From NCBI RefSeq assembly GCF_000968685.2, contig NZ_LAKD02000001.1:248001-312000 (forward strand): a DNA stretch of 64,000 bases. Direction: 5' to 3'. This stretch comes from Streptomyces antioxidans (GTDB lineage Bacteria > Actinomycetota > Actinomycetes > Streptomycetales > Streptomycetaceae). A program made the translations under genes and the position numbers. Within the stretch, counting starts at the first letter, position 1. Every line of letters begins with the position of its first letter. Positions 33,827 to 41,704 of the stretch are shown in pieces. The notes beneath the pieces are model-generated. The model was not told where the DNA came from, did no database searches, and was given only the letters and a program-made list of their open reading frames with translations.

Positions 33827-33892
33827 CGGGCGCGCGTAGGGCGCGTACAGGGCGTGCGCATACGGGGTGCGCTCGTACGGGGTGTGTGCGCG

Positions 33893-33914
33893 GGTCTTGT
33901 CACCGGGCAAGACC
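33893..33914. terminator. Convergent terminator hairpin
   Basis: GGTCTTG (33893-33899) and CAAGACC (33908-33914) form a perfect stem with an 8-base loop between convergent genes. The preceding 33828-33892 is a degenerate array of GGGCGCGTA/CGGGGTGCG units of about 11-15 bp. Confidence 0.6.
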
Positions 33915-33924
33915 GGTTCCCCGG

Positions 33925-34743
33925 TCAGGGCTTGCGGCCCACGCCTGCGAAGATCCACAGCTCCTTGGCCTCCGCCTCGGCCCTGGCCTGCTCGCTCTCG
34001 GGCTTCCAGCGGTGCGGCATCACCACGCCCGGATCGACCAGCTCCAGCCCGTCGAAGAACGGAAGGATCTCTTCCTGGGTGCGTCCCTGCACATGGATGC
34101 CGCTGCTGCGGTAGAGGTTGGTGACCGCGTCCGAGACCCCGGGGCGGGGGTCGAGTCCACCGTGCGAGAGCACCAGATAGCTGCCCGAGGCCAAGGGCTC
34201 GACCAGTTGGCGCACGATTTCATACGGTTTCTGCTCGTCCGCGATAAAGTGCATGATCGCATTCAGTGACAGGGCGATCGGCTGGGACAGATCGAGGGTG
34301 TTGTTCAGATCCTCGGCGGCCAGGATCCCCTCCGGATCGCTGACGTCCGCGTGGATGTAGGCGGTGCGGCCCTCGGGCGTGGAGAGCAACAGGGCCTGTG
34401 CGTAGGCCAGCACTATCGGATCGTTGTCCGCGTAGACGACCCGGGAGTCCGGGGCGGCCTCCTGGGCGACCTGGTGGAGGTTGGGCTCGGTGGGGATGCC
34501 GGTGCCGATGTCCAGGAACTGCCGTATGCCCGCCTCGCCCGCCAGCCAGCGGGTCGCGCGGTGCATGAATGACCGGTTGGCGCGGGTCCACGGCTTGACG
34601 TCGGGCCAGACGGCCTCGACCTGTTCGGCGGCCTGGGTGTCGACCGCGTAGTGGGTCTTGCCGCCCAGGAAGTAGTCGTACATGCGGGCCGAGTGCGGCT
34701 TGCTGGTGTCGATCTCATCGGCACGAAAGCGGTTACCGGTCAT
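33925..34743 (-). CDS. DUF574-type SAM-dependent methyltransferase
   Basis: A 272-aa methyltransferase of the group strongly expanded in streptomycetes. Landmarks: KPHSARMYDYFLGGKTHYAV, motif I FLDIGTGIPTEPNLHQVAQ, YADNDPIVLAYAQALL, YIHADVSDPEGILA, and ALSLNAIMHFIADEQ. Substrates are generally unknown. I use the ATG at 34743 (MTGNRFRADEIDTSKPH), preceded by GAGGG at short spacing. The longer start at 34860 reads through an A+T-richer promoter-like stretch. Confidence 0.88.
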   Translation of the reverse strand: MTGNRFRADEIDTSKPHSARMYDYFLGGKTHYAVDTQAAEQVEAVWPDVKPWTRANRSFMHRATRWLAGEAGIRQFLDIGTGIPTEPNLHQVAQEAAPDSRVVYADNDPIVLAYAQALLLSTPEGRTAYIHADVSDPEGILAAEDLNNTLDLSQPIALSLNAIMHFIADEQKPYEIVRQLVEPLASGSYLVLSHGGLDPRPGVSDAVTNLYRSSGIHVQGRTQEEILPFFDGLELVDPGVVMPHRWKPESEQARAEAEAKELWIFAGVGRKP

Positions 34744-34878
34744 AACCCTCACATTACTGGTGAGTTGACGGCCACAAGATGGTAGTTCCCGAACAAAGTA
34801 CCCGTTGTGAGGTTTCCGCAACATGGTGAACGACGCGTGAAGATCGCCCAGTTGACTCATCCGGCTCCGCCCGCGTGC

Positions 34879-34934
34879 ACGGGCGTTCCGCGTCAGGTGT
34901 TGCGTGTCAGGGCTTCCGTGTCAGGCGTTCCGTG
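34879..34934. repeat. 14-bp tandem array copying the DUF2530 stop region
   Basis: On the plus strand the units are TCAGGCGTTCCGTG (34921-34934, inside the gene), TCAGGGCTTCCGTG (34907-34920), TCAGGTGTTGCGTG (34893-34906) and a decayed copy at 34879-34892. TCA is the complement of TGA, so three copies carry the stop. Confidence 0.9.
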
Positions 34935-35187
34935 CGTCGCCGTTCCGCGAGTCGCGGCGGATCGCCGCCGCCCGGGCCCGTACGTACCAGATGCCGAGCA
35001 GCCCGAGGCCGCCACCGGCCAGGCAGGTCCACAGCCACCACAGATGCCCGTGCTCGTGGAACCAGCCGTAGAAGGGCAGCTGGGCGAGGAAGAGGACGAA
35101 CCACACGATGGTGCCGCCGGTGATCGTGGCCACGACATTGCCCTCAAGGGGCTCCGGCGCCTCGTGCTTGGGGGTCCACTTCGTCAT
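34921..35187 (-). CDS. DUF2530 membrane protein
   Basis: An 88-aa protein with two membrane helices (TITGGTIVWFVLFLAQLPFY and LWWLWTCLAGGGLGLLGIWY) and a basic C-terminus. The N-terminus MTKWTPKHEAPEPLEGN fits DUF2530, often found beside NCS2 permeases and MarR genes as here. The GTG at 35193 would add two residues. Function unknown. Confidence 0.82.
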   Translation of the reverse strand: MTKWTPKHEAPEPLEGNVVATITGGTIVWFVLFLAQLPFYGWFHEHGHLWWLWTCLAGGGLGLLGIWYVRARAAAIRRDSRNGDARNA

Positions 35188-35205
35188 GGCCACAGCTTAA
35201 GGGGG

Positions 35206-35297
35206 CCGCTCATGGGCCCGGCCCGGGACCGCTCATGGGCCCGGCCCGGGACCGCTCATGGGCCCGGCCCGGGACCGGTCATGGGCCCGATCCGGGA
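35206..35297. repeat. Four 23-bp tandem repeats in a divergent promoter region
   Basis: Units begin at 35206, 35229, 35252 and 35275 and share CTCATGGGCCCGGCCCGGGA. The last copy has diverged. They start 19 bp upstream of the DUF2530 start and precede the NCS2 gene. Confidence 0.92.
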
Positions 35298-35363
35298 CCG
35301 GTTTGGCGATCGGGCGTTGATAGTTTCATACTGAACACTTCTGGGTCTGAGTGGAATGTCTTG

Positions 35364-35401
35364 TTCGATCGTCCAAGAGGACTTCGATCATCCAAGAGGA
35401 C
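35364..35401 (+). repeat. 19-bp tandem duplication in the NCS2 leader
   Basis: TTCGATCGTCCAAGAGGAC (35364-35382) is followed at once by a copy with one change (ATC CAA for GTC CAA, 35383-35401). It lies 43-80 bp before the NCS2 start, in or near the untranslated leader. Each copy contains an AGAGGA ribosome-binding-like core. Confidence 0.9.
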
Positions 35402-35443
35402 CCGGACCCCACTGTTGATGTTCACGCACCACTGAGGTCCTTC

Positions 35444-36910
35444 ATGTCCCCCTCGGCCACCGCGCCGGTCGACGCCAGCGAGCAGGCTCCGACTCCCCCC
35501 GCCAGCGGCATCGACACGTTCTTCAAGATCAGCGAGCGTGGTTCCTCGATCTCCCGGGAGATCCGGGGCGGACTGGCCACGTTCTTTGCGATGGCCTACA
35601 TCGTCGTACTGAACCCGATCATCCTCGGGGCCGGTACGGACAAGTTCGGGCATCAGCTCAACAACGGCCAGCTGGTCACCGCCACCGCCCTGATCGCGGG
35701 CCTGACCACGCTGCTCATGGGGATCATCGGCAACGTCCCCATCGCGCTCGCCGCGGGCCTCGGCATCAACGCCGTGGTCTCGCTCCAGCTCGCGCCCAAG
35801 ATGAGCTGGCCGGACGCGATGGGCATGGTGGTGCTCGCGGGCCTGGTGCTGATGGTCCTCGTCGCCTCGGGGCTGCGGCAGCGGGTGATGGACGCGATCC
35901 CGTCCGGGCTGCGGCGGGCGATCGCGATCGGCATCGGGCTCTTCATCGCCCTGATCGGCCTGGTCGACTCGGGCTTCGTCAGCCGTAACCCCGACGCCGC
36001 GCACACCACCGTCCCCCTGGGCCTGGGTGTGGCCGGGCGGCTCCAGGGCTGGCCGGTGCTGGTCTTCGTGGCCGGTCTCGCGCTCACCTTCATCCTGATC
36101 GTCCGCAAGACGCGCGGCGCGATCCTGATCGGCATCGTGACCATGACGGTGGTCGCGATCGTGATCAACTCCCTGGCCCAGATCCCGGACGCCCAGTGGG
36201 GGCTGACCATCCCCTCGGTGCCGGACAAGGTGGTCGGCAGCCCGGACTTCGGCCTCGTCGGCGATGTCAGCCTCTTCGGCGGCTTCCATGAGGTCGGCCT
36301 GCTCACCGACTGTCTCTTCGTCTTCACCGTGCTGCTGTCCGGCTTCTTCGACGCGATGGGCACGATCATCGGCGTCGGCGAGGAGGCCGGGCTGACCGAT
36401 GAGCGCGGCCAGCTGCCGGGCATGGGCCGGATCCTGATGATGGACGGTGTCGCGGTGGCGGGCGGCGGCTTCGGCTCGGCCTCGGCCAACACCTGCTTCG
36501 TGGAGTCCACGGCGGGCGTCGGGGAAGGGGCCCGCACCGGCCTCGCGAACGTGGTGACCGGCGGGCTCTTCCTGCTCGCGCTGGTCTTCACCCCGCTGGC
36601 CGAGGTGGTGCCCTCGCAGGCCGCGACCCCCGCGCTGGTGGTCGTCGGCTTCCTGATCATGGCGGCGAACGTCAAGGAGATCGACTGGGGCGATGTCACG
36701 ATCGCGATCCCGGCCTTCCTGACCATGATCTCGATGCCGTTCACCTACAGCATCACCAACGGGATCGGGCTGGGCGTCCTCTCGTTCCTGCTGCTGCGCC
36801 TCGCCACCCGGCGCACCCGCGAGATCCCGTGGCTGATGGCCGCGGTGGGGCTGTGCTTCCTGGTGTACTTCCTGCTCGACCCGATCGAACAGGCACTCGG
36901 CGTCTCCTGA
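35444..36910 (+). CDS. NCS2 family purine permease (AzgA type)
   Basis: A 488-aa nucleobase transporter with 12-14 helices, probably importing adenine, guanine or hypoxanthine with H+. Landmarks: ISREIRGGLATFFAMAYIVV, NPIILGAGTDKFG, ALAAGLGINAVVSLQLAPKM, FFDAMGTIIGVGEEAGL, SASANTCFVESTAGVGEGAR. The ATG at 35444 has GAGG six bases upstream. In-frame sequence back to 35351 is the repeat-bearing leader and was excluded. Confidence 0.93.
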   Translation: MSPSATAPVDASEQAPTPPASGIDTFFKISERGSSISREIRGGLATFFAMAYIVVLNPIILGAGTDKFGHQLNNGQLVTATALIAGLTTLLMGIIGNVPIALAAGLGINAVVSLQLAPKMSWPDAMGMVVLAGLVLMVLVASGLRQRVMDAIPSGLRRAIAIGIGLFIALIGLVDSGFVSRNPDAAHTTVPLGLGVAGRLQGWPVLVFVAGLALTFILIVRKTRGAILIGIVTMTVVAIVINSLAQIPDAQWGLTIPSVPDKVVGSPDFGLVGDVSLFGGFHEVGLLTDCLFVFTVLLSGFFDAMGTIIGVGEEAGLTDERGQLPGMGRILMMDGVAVAGGGFGSASANTCFVESTAGVGEGARTGLANVVTGGLFLLALVFTPLAEVVPSQAATPALVVVGFLIMAANVKEIDWGDVTIAIPAFLTMISMPFTYSITNGIGLGVLSFLLLRLATRRTREIPWLMAAVGLCFLVYFLLDPIEQALGVS

Positions 36911-36938
36911 GCCGCCTGGCGCATGAGCGTTCCGCACC

Positions 36939-36970
36939 GAGCGCCCCGGGCCCCGTGGTCCTGGGCGCTC
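36939..36970 (+). terminator. Terminator hairpin after the NCS2 gene
   Basis: GAGCGCCC (36939-36946) pairs with GGGCGCTC (36963-36970). An overlapping alternative pairs GCATGAGCG (36921-36929) with CGCTCATGC (36966-36974), so two mutually exclusive stems share the right arm. Confidence 0.6.
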
Positions 36971-37049
36971 ATGCGTGCCGCCATACCTCACTACCCGGAG
37001 TCAACCCACTCTTCCGGGTGAAATAGAAATAAGGATGTCACCAGGGTTT

Positions 37050-37068
37050 TCATTAGACGAGGTAATGA
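37050..37068. promoter_or_regulatory. Candidate MarR operator
   Basis: TCATTA and TAATGA form a perfect inverted repeat with a 7-base spacer, three bases before the MarR start codon. The surrounding 60 bp are unusually A+T-rich for the window. Binding by the adjacent regulator would block its own expression and that of the exporter behind it. Confidence 0.6.
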
Positions 37069-37071
37069 GTT

Positions 37072-37545
37072 ATGCTAAAGACCATGCCGGATCTGTCCCG
37101 CCTCCAGCACCAGGCGGAGGCGCCCCCCGATGACGCGGCCGCCGTGAGTGCCCTGCGGTCCGGAGTGATGCGTCTGTCGCGGCGGCTCAAGCACCAGCGG
37201 GTGGACGAATCGCTCAGCCCGACCGAGATGGCGGTCCTGGGCACACTGGCCCAGTGCGGCTCCGCCACCCCGGGTGAGCTCGCCCGTAAGGAGCATGTCC
37301 AGCCGCCGTCGATGACCCGCATCGTGGCGCTGCTGGAGGCCAAGGGACTGGTCAGGCTCGAGCCGCATCCGGAGGACCGGCGGCAGAAGGTCGTCTCGCC
37401 GACCGAGCGGGCGGAAGCCATGCTCGAAGAGAGCCGACGCAAGCGCAACGCCTGGCTGGCCGAGCTGGTCGGGGAGCTGACCGAGGACGAGTGGGACGTG
37501 CTGCGCGCCGCCGCGCCCGTGCTGGAGAAGCTCGCGCACATGTAA
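37072..37545 (+). CDS. MarR family transcriptional regulator
   Basis: A 157-aa winged-helix regulator. The core reads LSPTEMAVLGTLAQCGSATP, then ELARKEHVQPPSMTRIVALL for the recognition helix, and VRLEPHPEDRRQKVVSPT for the wing. The dimerisation helices are at both ends. The ATG at 37072 follows GAGG; ATG 37084 is an alternative. It is 34 bp upstream of an MFS exporter and presumably controls it. Confidence 0.92.
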   Translation: MLKTMPDLSRLQHQAEAPPDDAAAVSALRSGVMRLSRRLKHQRVDESLSPTEMAVLGTLAQCGSATPGELARKEHVQPPSMTRIVALLEAKGLVRLEPHPEDRRQKVVSPTERAEAMLEESRRKRNAWLAELVGELTEDEWDVLRAAAPVLEKLAHM

Positions 37546-37579
37546 GAACGACCCCGAGGCAGCCAGGAGGCGAACGCAC

Positions 37580-39070
37580 TTGAGTACGGGACCCGGAGCA
37601 GACTCCGCACCCGCACCGAAGAACCCCGCAACCCCCGGAACCCCGGGATCCCCGGGAATCTCCGGACCCCCCGGCACCAGCGGAACCTCCGGAACCGCCG
37701 GACCTCCCGGATCCCCGGGAATCTCCGTGTCCGACCCCGCCCCCGACCCCGCCTCCGCCTCCGCCGCGGGACGCACCCGGGGCGGGACCTTCCGTTCGCT
37801 GAGGATCCGCAACTACCGCCTGTTCGCGACCGGTGCCGTGATTTCCAACACCGGCACCTGGATGTCGCGGATCGCCCAGGACTGGCTGGTCCTCAGCCTC
37901 ACCGGCTCCTCCACCGCGGTCGGCATCACCACCGCGCTGCAGTTCCTGCCCATGCTGCTCTTCGGCCTCTACGGCGGGGTCCTCGCGGACCGATGTCCCC
38001 GGCGGCTGTTGCTGCTCTTCACCCAGACGGCGCTGGGGCTGTGCGGGCTCGCGCTCGCCGCCCTCACCCTCAGCGGCCATGTGCAGGTCTGGCACGTCTA
38101 TCTCATCGCGTTCCTGCTCGGCATGGTCACCGTCGTCGACAACCCGACCCGCCAGGTCTTCGTCAACGAGATGGTCGGCCCCAAGGACCTGCGGAACGCG
38201 GTCAGCCTCAACTCCGCGAACTTCCAGTCCGCCCGGCTGATCGGCCCGGCGGTCGCCGGTGTGCTGATCACCGCCGTGGGCAGCGGCTGGGCCTTCCTGA
38301 TCAACGGACTCTCCTTCGGCGCCCCGATCATCGGGCTGCTGCTGATGCGCACCAGCGAGCTGCACAAGGTCGAGCGGGCGCCGCGCGGCAAGGGGCAGCT
38401 GCGGGAGGGGCTGCGCTATGTGGCGGGCAACCCCGAGCTGATCTGGCCGATCGTGCTCGTCGGCTTCATCGGCACCTTCGGCTTTAACTTCCCGATTTGG
38501 CTGAGCGCCTTCGCCGACGATGTCTTCCACGCCGGGCCGGGTACGTACGGCCTGCTCAACACCTTGATCGCGATCGGCTCCGTGACGGGCGCGCTGCTCG
38601 CCGCCCGGCGGGTGGTGGCCCGGCGGCGGCTGCTGGTCGGGGCGGCGCTGATGTTCGGCGTGCTGGAGATGGTCGCCGCGGCCACCCCGTACTTCTGGCT
38701 CTTCGCGGCGCTCATGGTGCCGATCGGCATCTTCAGCCTGACGTTCAACGTGACCGCGAACTCCAGCGTCCAGCTCGCGACGGATCCCGCGATGCGGGGT
38801 CGGGTGATGAGCCTGTTCATGATGGTCTTCGTCGGCGGTACGCCGATCGGCGGCCCGCTGGTGGGCTGGTTGACCGACACCTGCGGCGCGCGCATCGGCT
38901 TCGCCGCGGGCGGCTTGGTCTCGGCCGCCGCGGCGGCCGCGGTGGGGCTGATCCTGGTCCGGGCCGGTGGTCTGCGGCTGAAGCTGGATCTGCGCCGTGG
39001 CCATCCGCGCGTGATCTTCGTGCCCCGTACGCCGGAGACGGAGGAGAAGCCGCTGGCCGCCACGGCCTGA
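37580..39070 (+). CDS. MFS exporter with collagen-like N-terminus
   Basis: A 496-aa major-facilitator protein of the drug or siderophore exporter type. Landmarks: FRSLRIRNYRLFATGAVISN, GTWMSRIAQDWLVLSLTGSS, LFGLYGGVLADRCPRRLLLL, DNPTRQVFVNEMVGPKDLRN. Residues 14-50 form a Gly-Pro-rich stretch close to collagen Gly-X-Y spacing (GTPGSPGISGPPGTSGTSG), encoded by repeats with GGATCCCCGGGAATCTCCG twice. The start is TTG at 37580, with GGAGG nine bases before it. Regulated by the preceding MarR gene, by inference. Confidence 0.88.
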   Translation: MSTGPGADSAPAPKNPATPGTPGSPGISGPPGTSGTSGTAGPPGSPGISVSDPAPDPASASAAGRTRGGTFRSLRIRNYRLFATGAVISNTGTWMSRIAQDWLVLSLTGSSTAVGITTALQFLPMLLFGLYGGVLADRCPRRLLLLFTQTALGLCGLALAALTLSGHVQVWHVYLIAFLLGMVTVVDNPTRQVFVNEMVGPKDLRNAVSLNSANFQSARLIGPAVAGVLITAVGSGWAFLINGLSFGAPIIGLLLMRTSELHKVERAPRGKGQLREGLRYVAGNPELIWPIVLVGFIGTFGFNFPIWLSAFADDVFHAGPGTYGLLNTLIAIGSVTGALLAARRVVARRRLLVGAALMFGVLEMVAAATPYFWLFAALMVPIGIFSLTFNVTANSSVQLATDPAMRGRVMSLFMMVFVGGTPIGGPLVGWLTDTCGARIGFAAGGLVSAAAAAAVGLILVRAGGLRLKLDLRRGHPRVIFVPRTPETEEKPLAATA

Positions 39071-39170
39071 GCCGCCCCTTTGGTCTTGCCGGACCTCCGC
39101 CCCGGACCCCGCTCCTCAAACGCCGGGGGCCAGCTCCCGGAGGGGCTGAGCGGTGCGGGAGACTGGGCGG

Positions 39171-39749
39171 ATGAGACTCTTCGCCGCCGTGTTGCCGCCG
39201 GAGGCGGCCGTCGCCGAACTGGCCGCGCGGGTCAAGGCGCTCCGGGTGCTGCCGGGGGCGGACGGGCTGCGCTGGACCGAGCAGGAGGGCTGGCACTTCA
39301 CGCTCGCCTTCTTCGGCGAGGTGGCCGGGGACGTACTGCCCGAGCTGCACACCCGGCTGGCCCGCGCCGCCCATCGGCACCACCCCCATGAGCTGCGGCT
39401 CGCGGGCGGCGGCCGGTTCGACGACCGGGTGGTGTGGGTGGGCGCGGACGGCGACGGCGAGGCACTGCGGCGGCTGGCCGACTCCGCCGAGGCGGGGGCC
39501 CGGCGGGCCGGGGTCCCGATGGACCGGCACCGCCCGTACCACCCGCATCTGACCATCGCCCGGGCCCGCTCCTCGCGGCACGGCTCGGCCACCGGCCTCG
39601 CGCCGTACGTGGACGGGCTCACGGACTTCGCGGGTCGGGAGTGGACCGTGGGCGAGCTCAGCCTGGTGCGCAGCCATCCACCGGCCCCGGGCGTCCCCGG
39701 GCAGCAGCCGCGCTATGAGGTGGTGGCGGCCTGGCCGCTGGGGCACTGA
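39171..39749 (+). CDS. thpR: RNA 2',3'-cyclic phosphodiesterase
   Basis: A 192-aa 2H phosphoesterase that hydrolyses 2',3'-cyclic phosphate RNA ends; the family was once called 2'-5' RNA ligase. Both HxTx motifs are intact: H42-F-T44 in GWHFTLAFFGEV and H126-L-T128 in YHPHLTIARAR. The start MRLFAAVLPPEAA is typical. The ATG at 39171 has GGGAG upstream. Confidence 0.93.
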   Translation: MRLFAAVLPPEAAVAELAARVKALRVLPGADGLRWTEQEGWHFTLAFFGEVAGDVLPELHTRLARAAHRHHPHELRLAGGGRFDDRVVWVGADGDGEALRRLADSAEAGARRAGVPMDRHRPYHPHLTIARARSSRHGSATGLAPYVDGLTDFAGREWTVGELSLVRSHPPAPGVPGQQPRYEVVAAWPLGH

Positions 39750-39771
39750 GCGGTCCGGCTAATCTCGAGGC

Positions 39772-39861
39772 GTGGACCCCAAGACCAGAAACATGATCAT
39801 GAGCGGCGCGCTGGTGCTGATTCTCGTCGTCGTCGCCGCGGCTGCCGCCCTCGGAGCCTGA
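39772..39861 (+). CDS. 29-aa single-helix membrane peptide
   Basis: GTG start preceded by GAGG. The predicted peptide is MDPKTRNMIMSGALVLILVV followed by nine small hydrophobic residues, mostly Ala and Val: a charged N-terminus and one membrane helix. The start lies 22 bp after thpR and a strong terminator follows. Too short for most gene finders. Function unknown. Its end is duplicated. Confidence 0.6.
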   Translation: MDPKTRNMIMSGALVLILVVVAAAAALGA

Positions 39862-39884
39862 GAAGGCCCTAGGAGCCTGAGAAG
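39847..39884 (+). repeat. 19-bp tandem duplication including a stop codon
   Basis: GCCCTCGGAGCCTGAGAAG (39847-39865) and GCCCTAGGAGCCTGAGAAG (39866-39884) differ at one base. The first covers the last codons and TGA of the 29-aa gene. Confidence 0.93.
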
Positions 39885-39920
39885 AGGGGGTGTGGGCCGC
39901 GCCGCGGCCCACACCCCCTC
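39884..39920. terminator. Perfect 17-bp bidirectional terminator stem
   Basis: GAGGGGGTGTGGGCCGC (39884-39900) pairs perfectly with 39904-39920 around a 3-base loop. It lies between the small membrane peptide and the convergent aldo/keto reductase. Confidence 0.85.
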
Positions 39921-39937
39921 ATGGCTCCCGCCCGCGG

Positions 39938-40933
39938 CTACCAGGCGAACGCCTCCGGCGACGGCCCCGGACCCGGGAAGATCTCGTCCAGCTCCGCCAG
40001 CACCTCCTCGCCCAGCTCCAGCTCCGACGCCCGCACCGCCGACGCCAGCTGCTCGGCCGTGCGCGGACCCACGATCGGGCCGGTGACCCCGGGCCGGGTG
40101 AGCAGCCAGGCCAGCGCCGCCTCGCCGGGGTCGATGTTGTGGTTGGCCAGCAGGTCCTCGTACCGCTGGACCTGAGCGCGGACCGCCGTGTCCTTCAGCG
40201 CGTCGGCGCTGCGCCCGGAGGTACTGCGGGAACCGCCACCCTCGCGCTCCTTGCGGAGCGCGCCGCCGAGCAGCCCGCCGTGCAGCGGCGACCACGGGAT
40301 GATGCCCACGCCGTAGCCCTCCGCGGCCGGGATGACCTCCATCTCGGCGCGGCGCTCGGCCAGGTTGTACAGGCACTGCTCGCTGACCAGCCCGTACGAA
40401 CCACGGCGGGCCGCGGCCTCGTTGGCCTGGGCGATATGCCAGCCCGCGTGGTTGGAGGAGCCCGCGTAGACGATCTTGCCCTGCTGTACGAGGACGTCGA
40501 TGGCCTGCCAGATCTCATCCCACGGGGTGGAGCGGTCCACGTGGTGGAACTGGTAGAGGTCGATGTAGTCCGTGCCGAGCCGCTTGAGGCTGGCGTCCAC
40601 GGCCCGGCGGATGTTCACGGCCGAGAGCTTGTCGCTGTTGGGCCAGGGATCGCCGTCGGCGGCCATGTTTGCGTACACCTTGGTCGCGAGGACCGTCTTC
40701 TCGCGCCGTCCGCCGCCCTTGGCGAACCAGCTCCCGATGATTTCCTCGGTGCGGCCCTTGTTCTCGCCCCAGCCGTACACATTGGCGGTGTCAAAGAAGT
40801 TGATGCCCGCGTCGAGCGCGGCATCCATGATCGAGTGGCTGTCGGTCTCCTCCGTCTGCGGACCGAAGTTCATGGTGCCGAGGACGATACGGCTGACCTT
40901 GAGACCTGTGCGTCCGAGCTGCGTGTACTCCAT
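39938..40933 (-). CDS. Aldo/keto reductase
   Basis: A 331-aa NADPH-dependent (beta/alpha)8 oxidoreductase. The catalytic tetrad is present: D48 and Y53 in FFDTANVYGWGENKGR, K85 in VLATKVYANM, and His in LYQFHHVDRS. NADP-binding segments are YAGSSNHAGW and GPIVGPRTAEQLASAV. A basic Gly/Ser-rich insertion (REGGGSRSTSGRSA) lies near residue 235. Physiological substrate unknown. The ATG at 40933 is followed by MEYTQLGRTGLKVS. Confidence 0.93.
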   Translation of the reverse strand: MEYTQLGRTGLKVSRIVLGTMNFGPQTEETDSHSIMDAALDAGINFFDTANVYGWGENKGRTEEIIGSWFAKGGGRREKTVLATKVYANMAADGDPWPNSDKLSAVNIRRAVDASLKRLGTDYIDLYQFHHVDRSTPWDEIWQAIDVLVQQGKIVYAGSSNHAGWHIAQANEAAARRGSYGLVSEQCLYNLAERRAEMEVIPAAEGYGVGIIPWSPLHGGLLGGALRKEREGGGSRSTSGRSADALKDTAVRAQVQRYEDLLANHNIDPGEAALAWLLTRPGVTGPIVGPRTAEQLASAVRASELELGEEVLAELDEIFPGPGPSPEAFAW

Positions 40934-41042
40934 GGGGATCAGCCAAGCCGTTCGAGTGCGCTCTAATCAAGGGGACGGGCCGGGTTGCCCGGTCATCGGT
41001 GGTGGGGCCCCGGCCGGGAATTCCCCCGTGGAAAACCCGCAT

Positions 41043-41080
41043 GCCCGCTTTTTGGCCCCCCGTGCGGTCAAAAAGCGGGC
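41043..41080. terminator. A/T-cored hairpin
   Basis: GCCCGCTTTTTG (41043-41054) pairs perfectly with CAAAAAGCGGGC (41069-41080). It may terminate the minus-strand gene that ends at 41177, or be part of a plus-strand RNA ending at 41173. Confidence 0.55.
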
Positions 41081-41147
41081 GTCTTGGGATGCTGCGGCTC
41101 CGGCCGGAATTCAATGGTGCGTGATCGTCGCAGGTGCCGCTGACTGG

Positions 41148-41173
41148 GGCCGCCGAATGCGGCCGGTCTTTTT
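41148..41173 (+). terminator. Intrinsic terminator facing the plus strand
   Basis: GGCCGC (41148-41153) and GCGGCC (41159-41164) form a stem with a 5-base loop, followed by GGTCTTTTT. Both flanking protein genes are on the minus strand, so the transcript it would end is unexplained. Confidence 0.55.
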
Positions 41174-41176
41174 GGA

Positions 41177-41704
41177 TTACCGGGCGGCGCGGGACTTCAT
41201 AAAGCCGAGGGCGCCGAGGGCCAGGGCCAGCAGCGCGCCGACCAGGACCATGTAGATGCCGGGGCCGGCGGAGAGTTCGAGCTGCTTGACGGCCTGCTCC
41301 GCGACCTTCTCGCTGACGCCGAGCTTGTCCTGCGCCTTGGTGATGACCAGCGCCTCGGGGTCCATCATGTTCTTCACGGCGAAGACCGCCGAGACCAGTG
41401 CCCCGATGGCGCCGACCAGGTAGAGCATTCCCTTCTTGGTGACCAAGGCGGCGATGAACACGATCGCCATGACGATGGACACGATCAGCGTGATCGTGCC
41501 GTCGCCGTCGGTTCCCTTGACGCCGCCGTCACCTGCGGTGTCGGACACGACCCAGTTGACCAGGGAGCCGACCAGCACGATGAGTGCGCCGACGATTGCG
41601 AAGATGGCGAGCTTCTTCGAAGGCCCGGCTGCCGCCGGAGCGCCGTGCCCACCGGAATGTGTGGCGGGCGCGGGTTGTGCGTAAGACTGGTTGTATTCGC
41701 TCAT
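41177..41704 (-). CDS. Hypothetical four-helix membrane protein
   Basis: A 175-aa protein. The first 28 residues are polar (MSEYNQSYAQPAPATHSGGH). Four membrane helices follow: LAIFAIVGALIVLVGSLVNW, ITLIVSIVMAIVFIAALV, MLYLVGAIGALVSAVFAV, and IYMVLVGALLALALGALGFM. A predicted extracytoplasmic segment lies between helices three and four. Not recognised; resembles small stress- or growth-related membrane proteins only in outline. Confidence 0.75.
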   Translation of the reverse strand: MSEYNQSYAQPAPATHSGGHGAPAAAGPSKKLAIFAIVGALIVLVGSLVNWVVSDTAGDGGVKGTDGDGTITLIVSIVMAIVFIAALVTKKGMLYLVGAIGALVSAVFAVKNMMDPEALVITKAQDKLGVSEKVAEQAVKQLELSAGPGIYMVLVGALLALALGALGFMKSRAAR

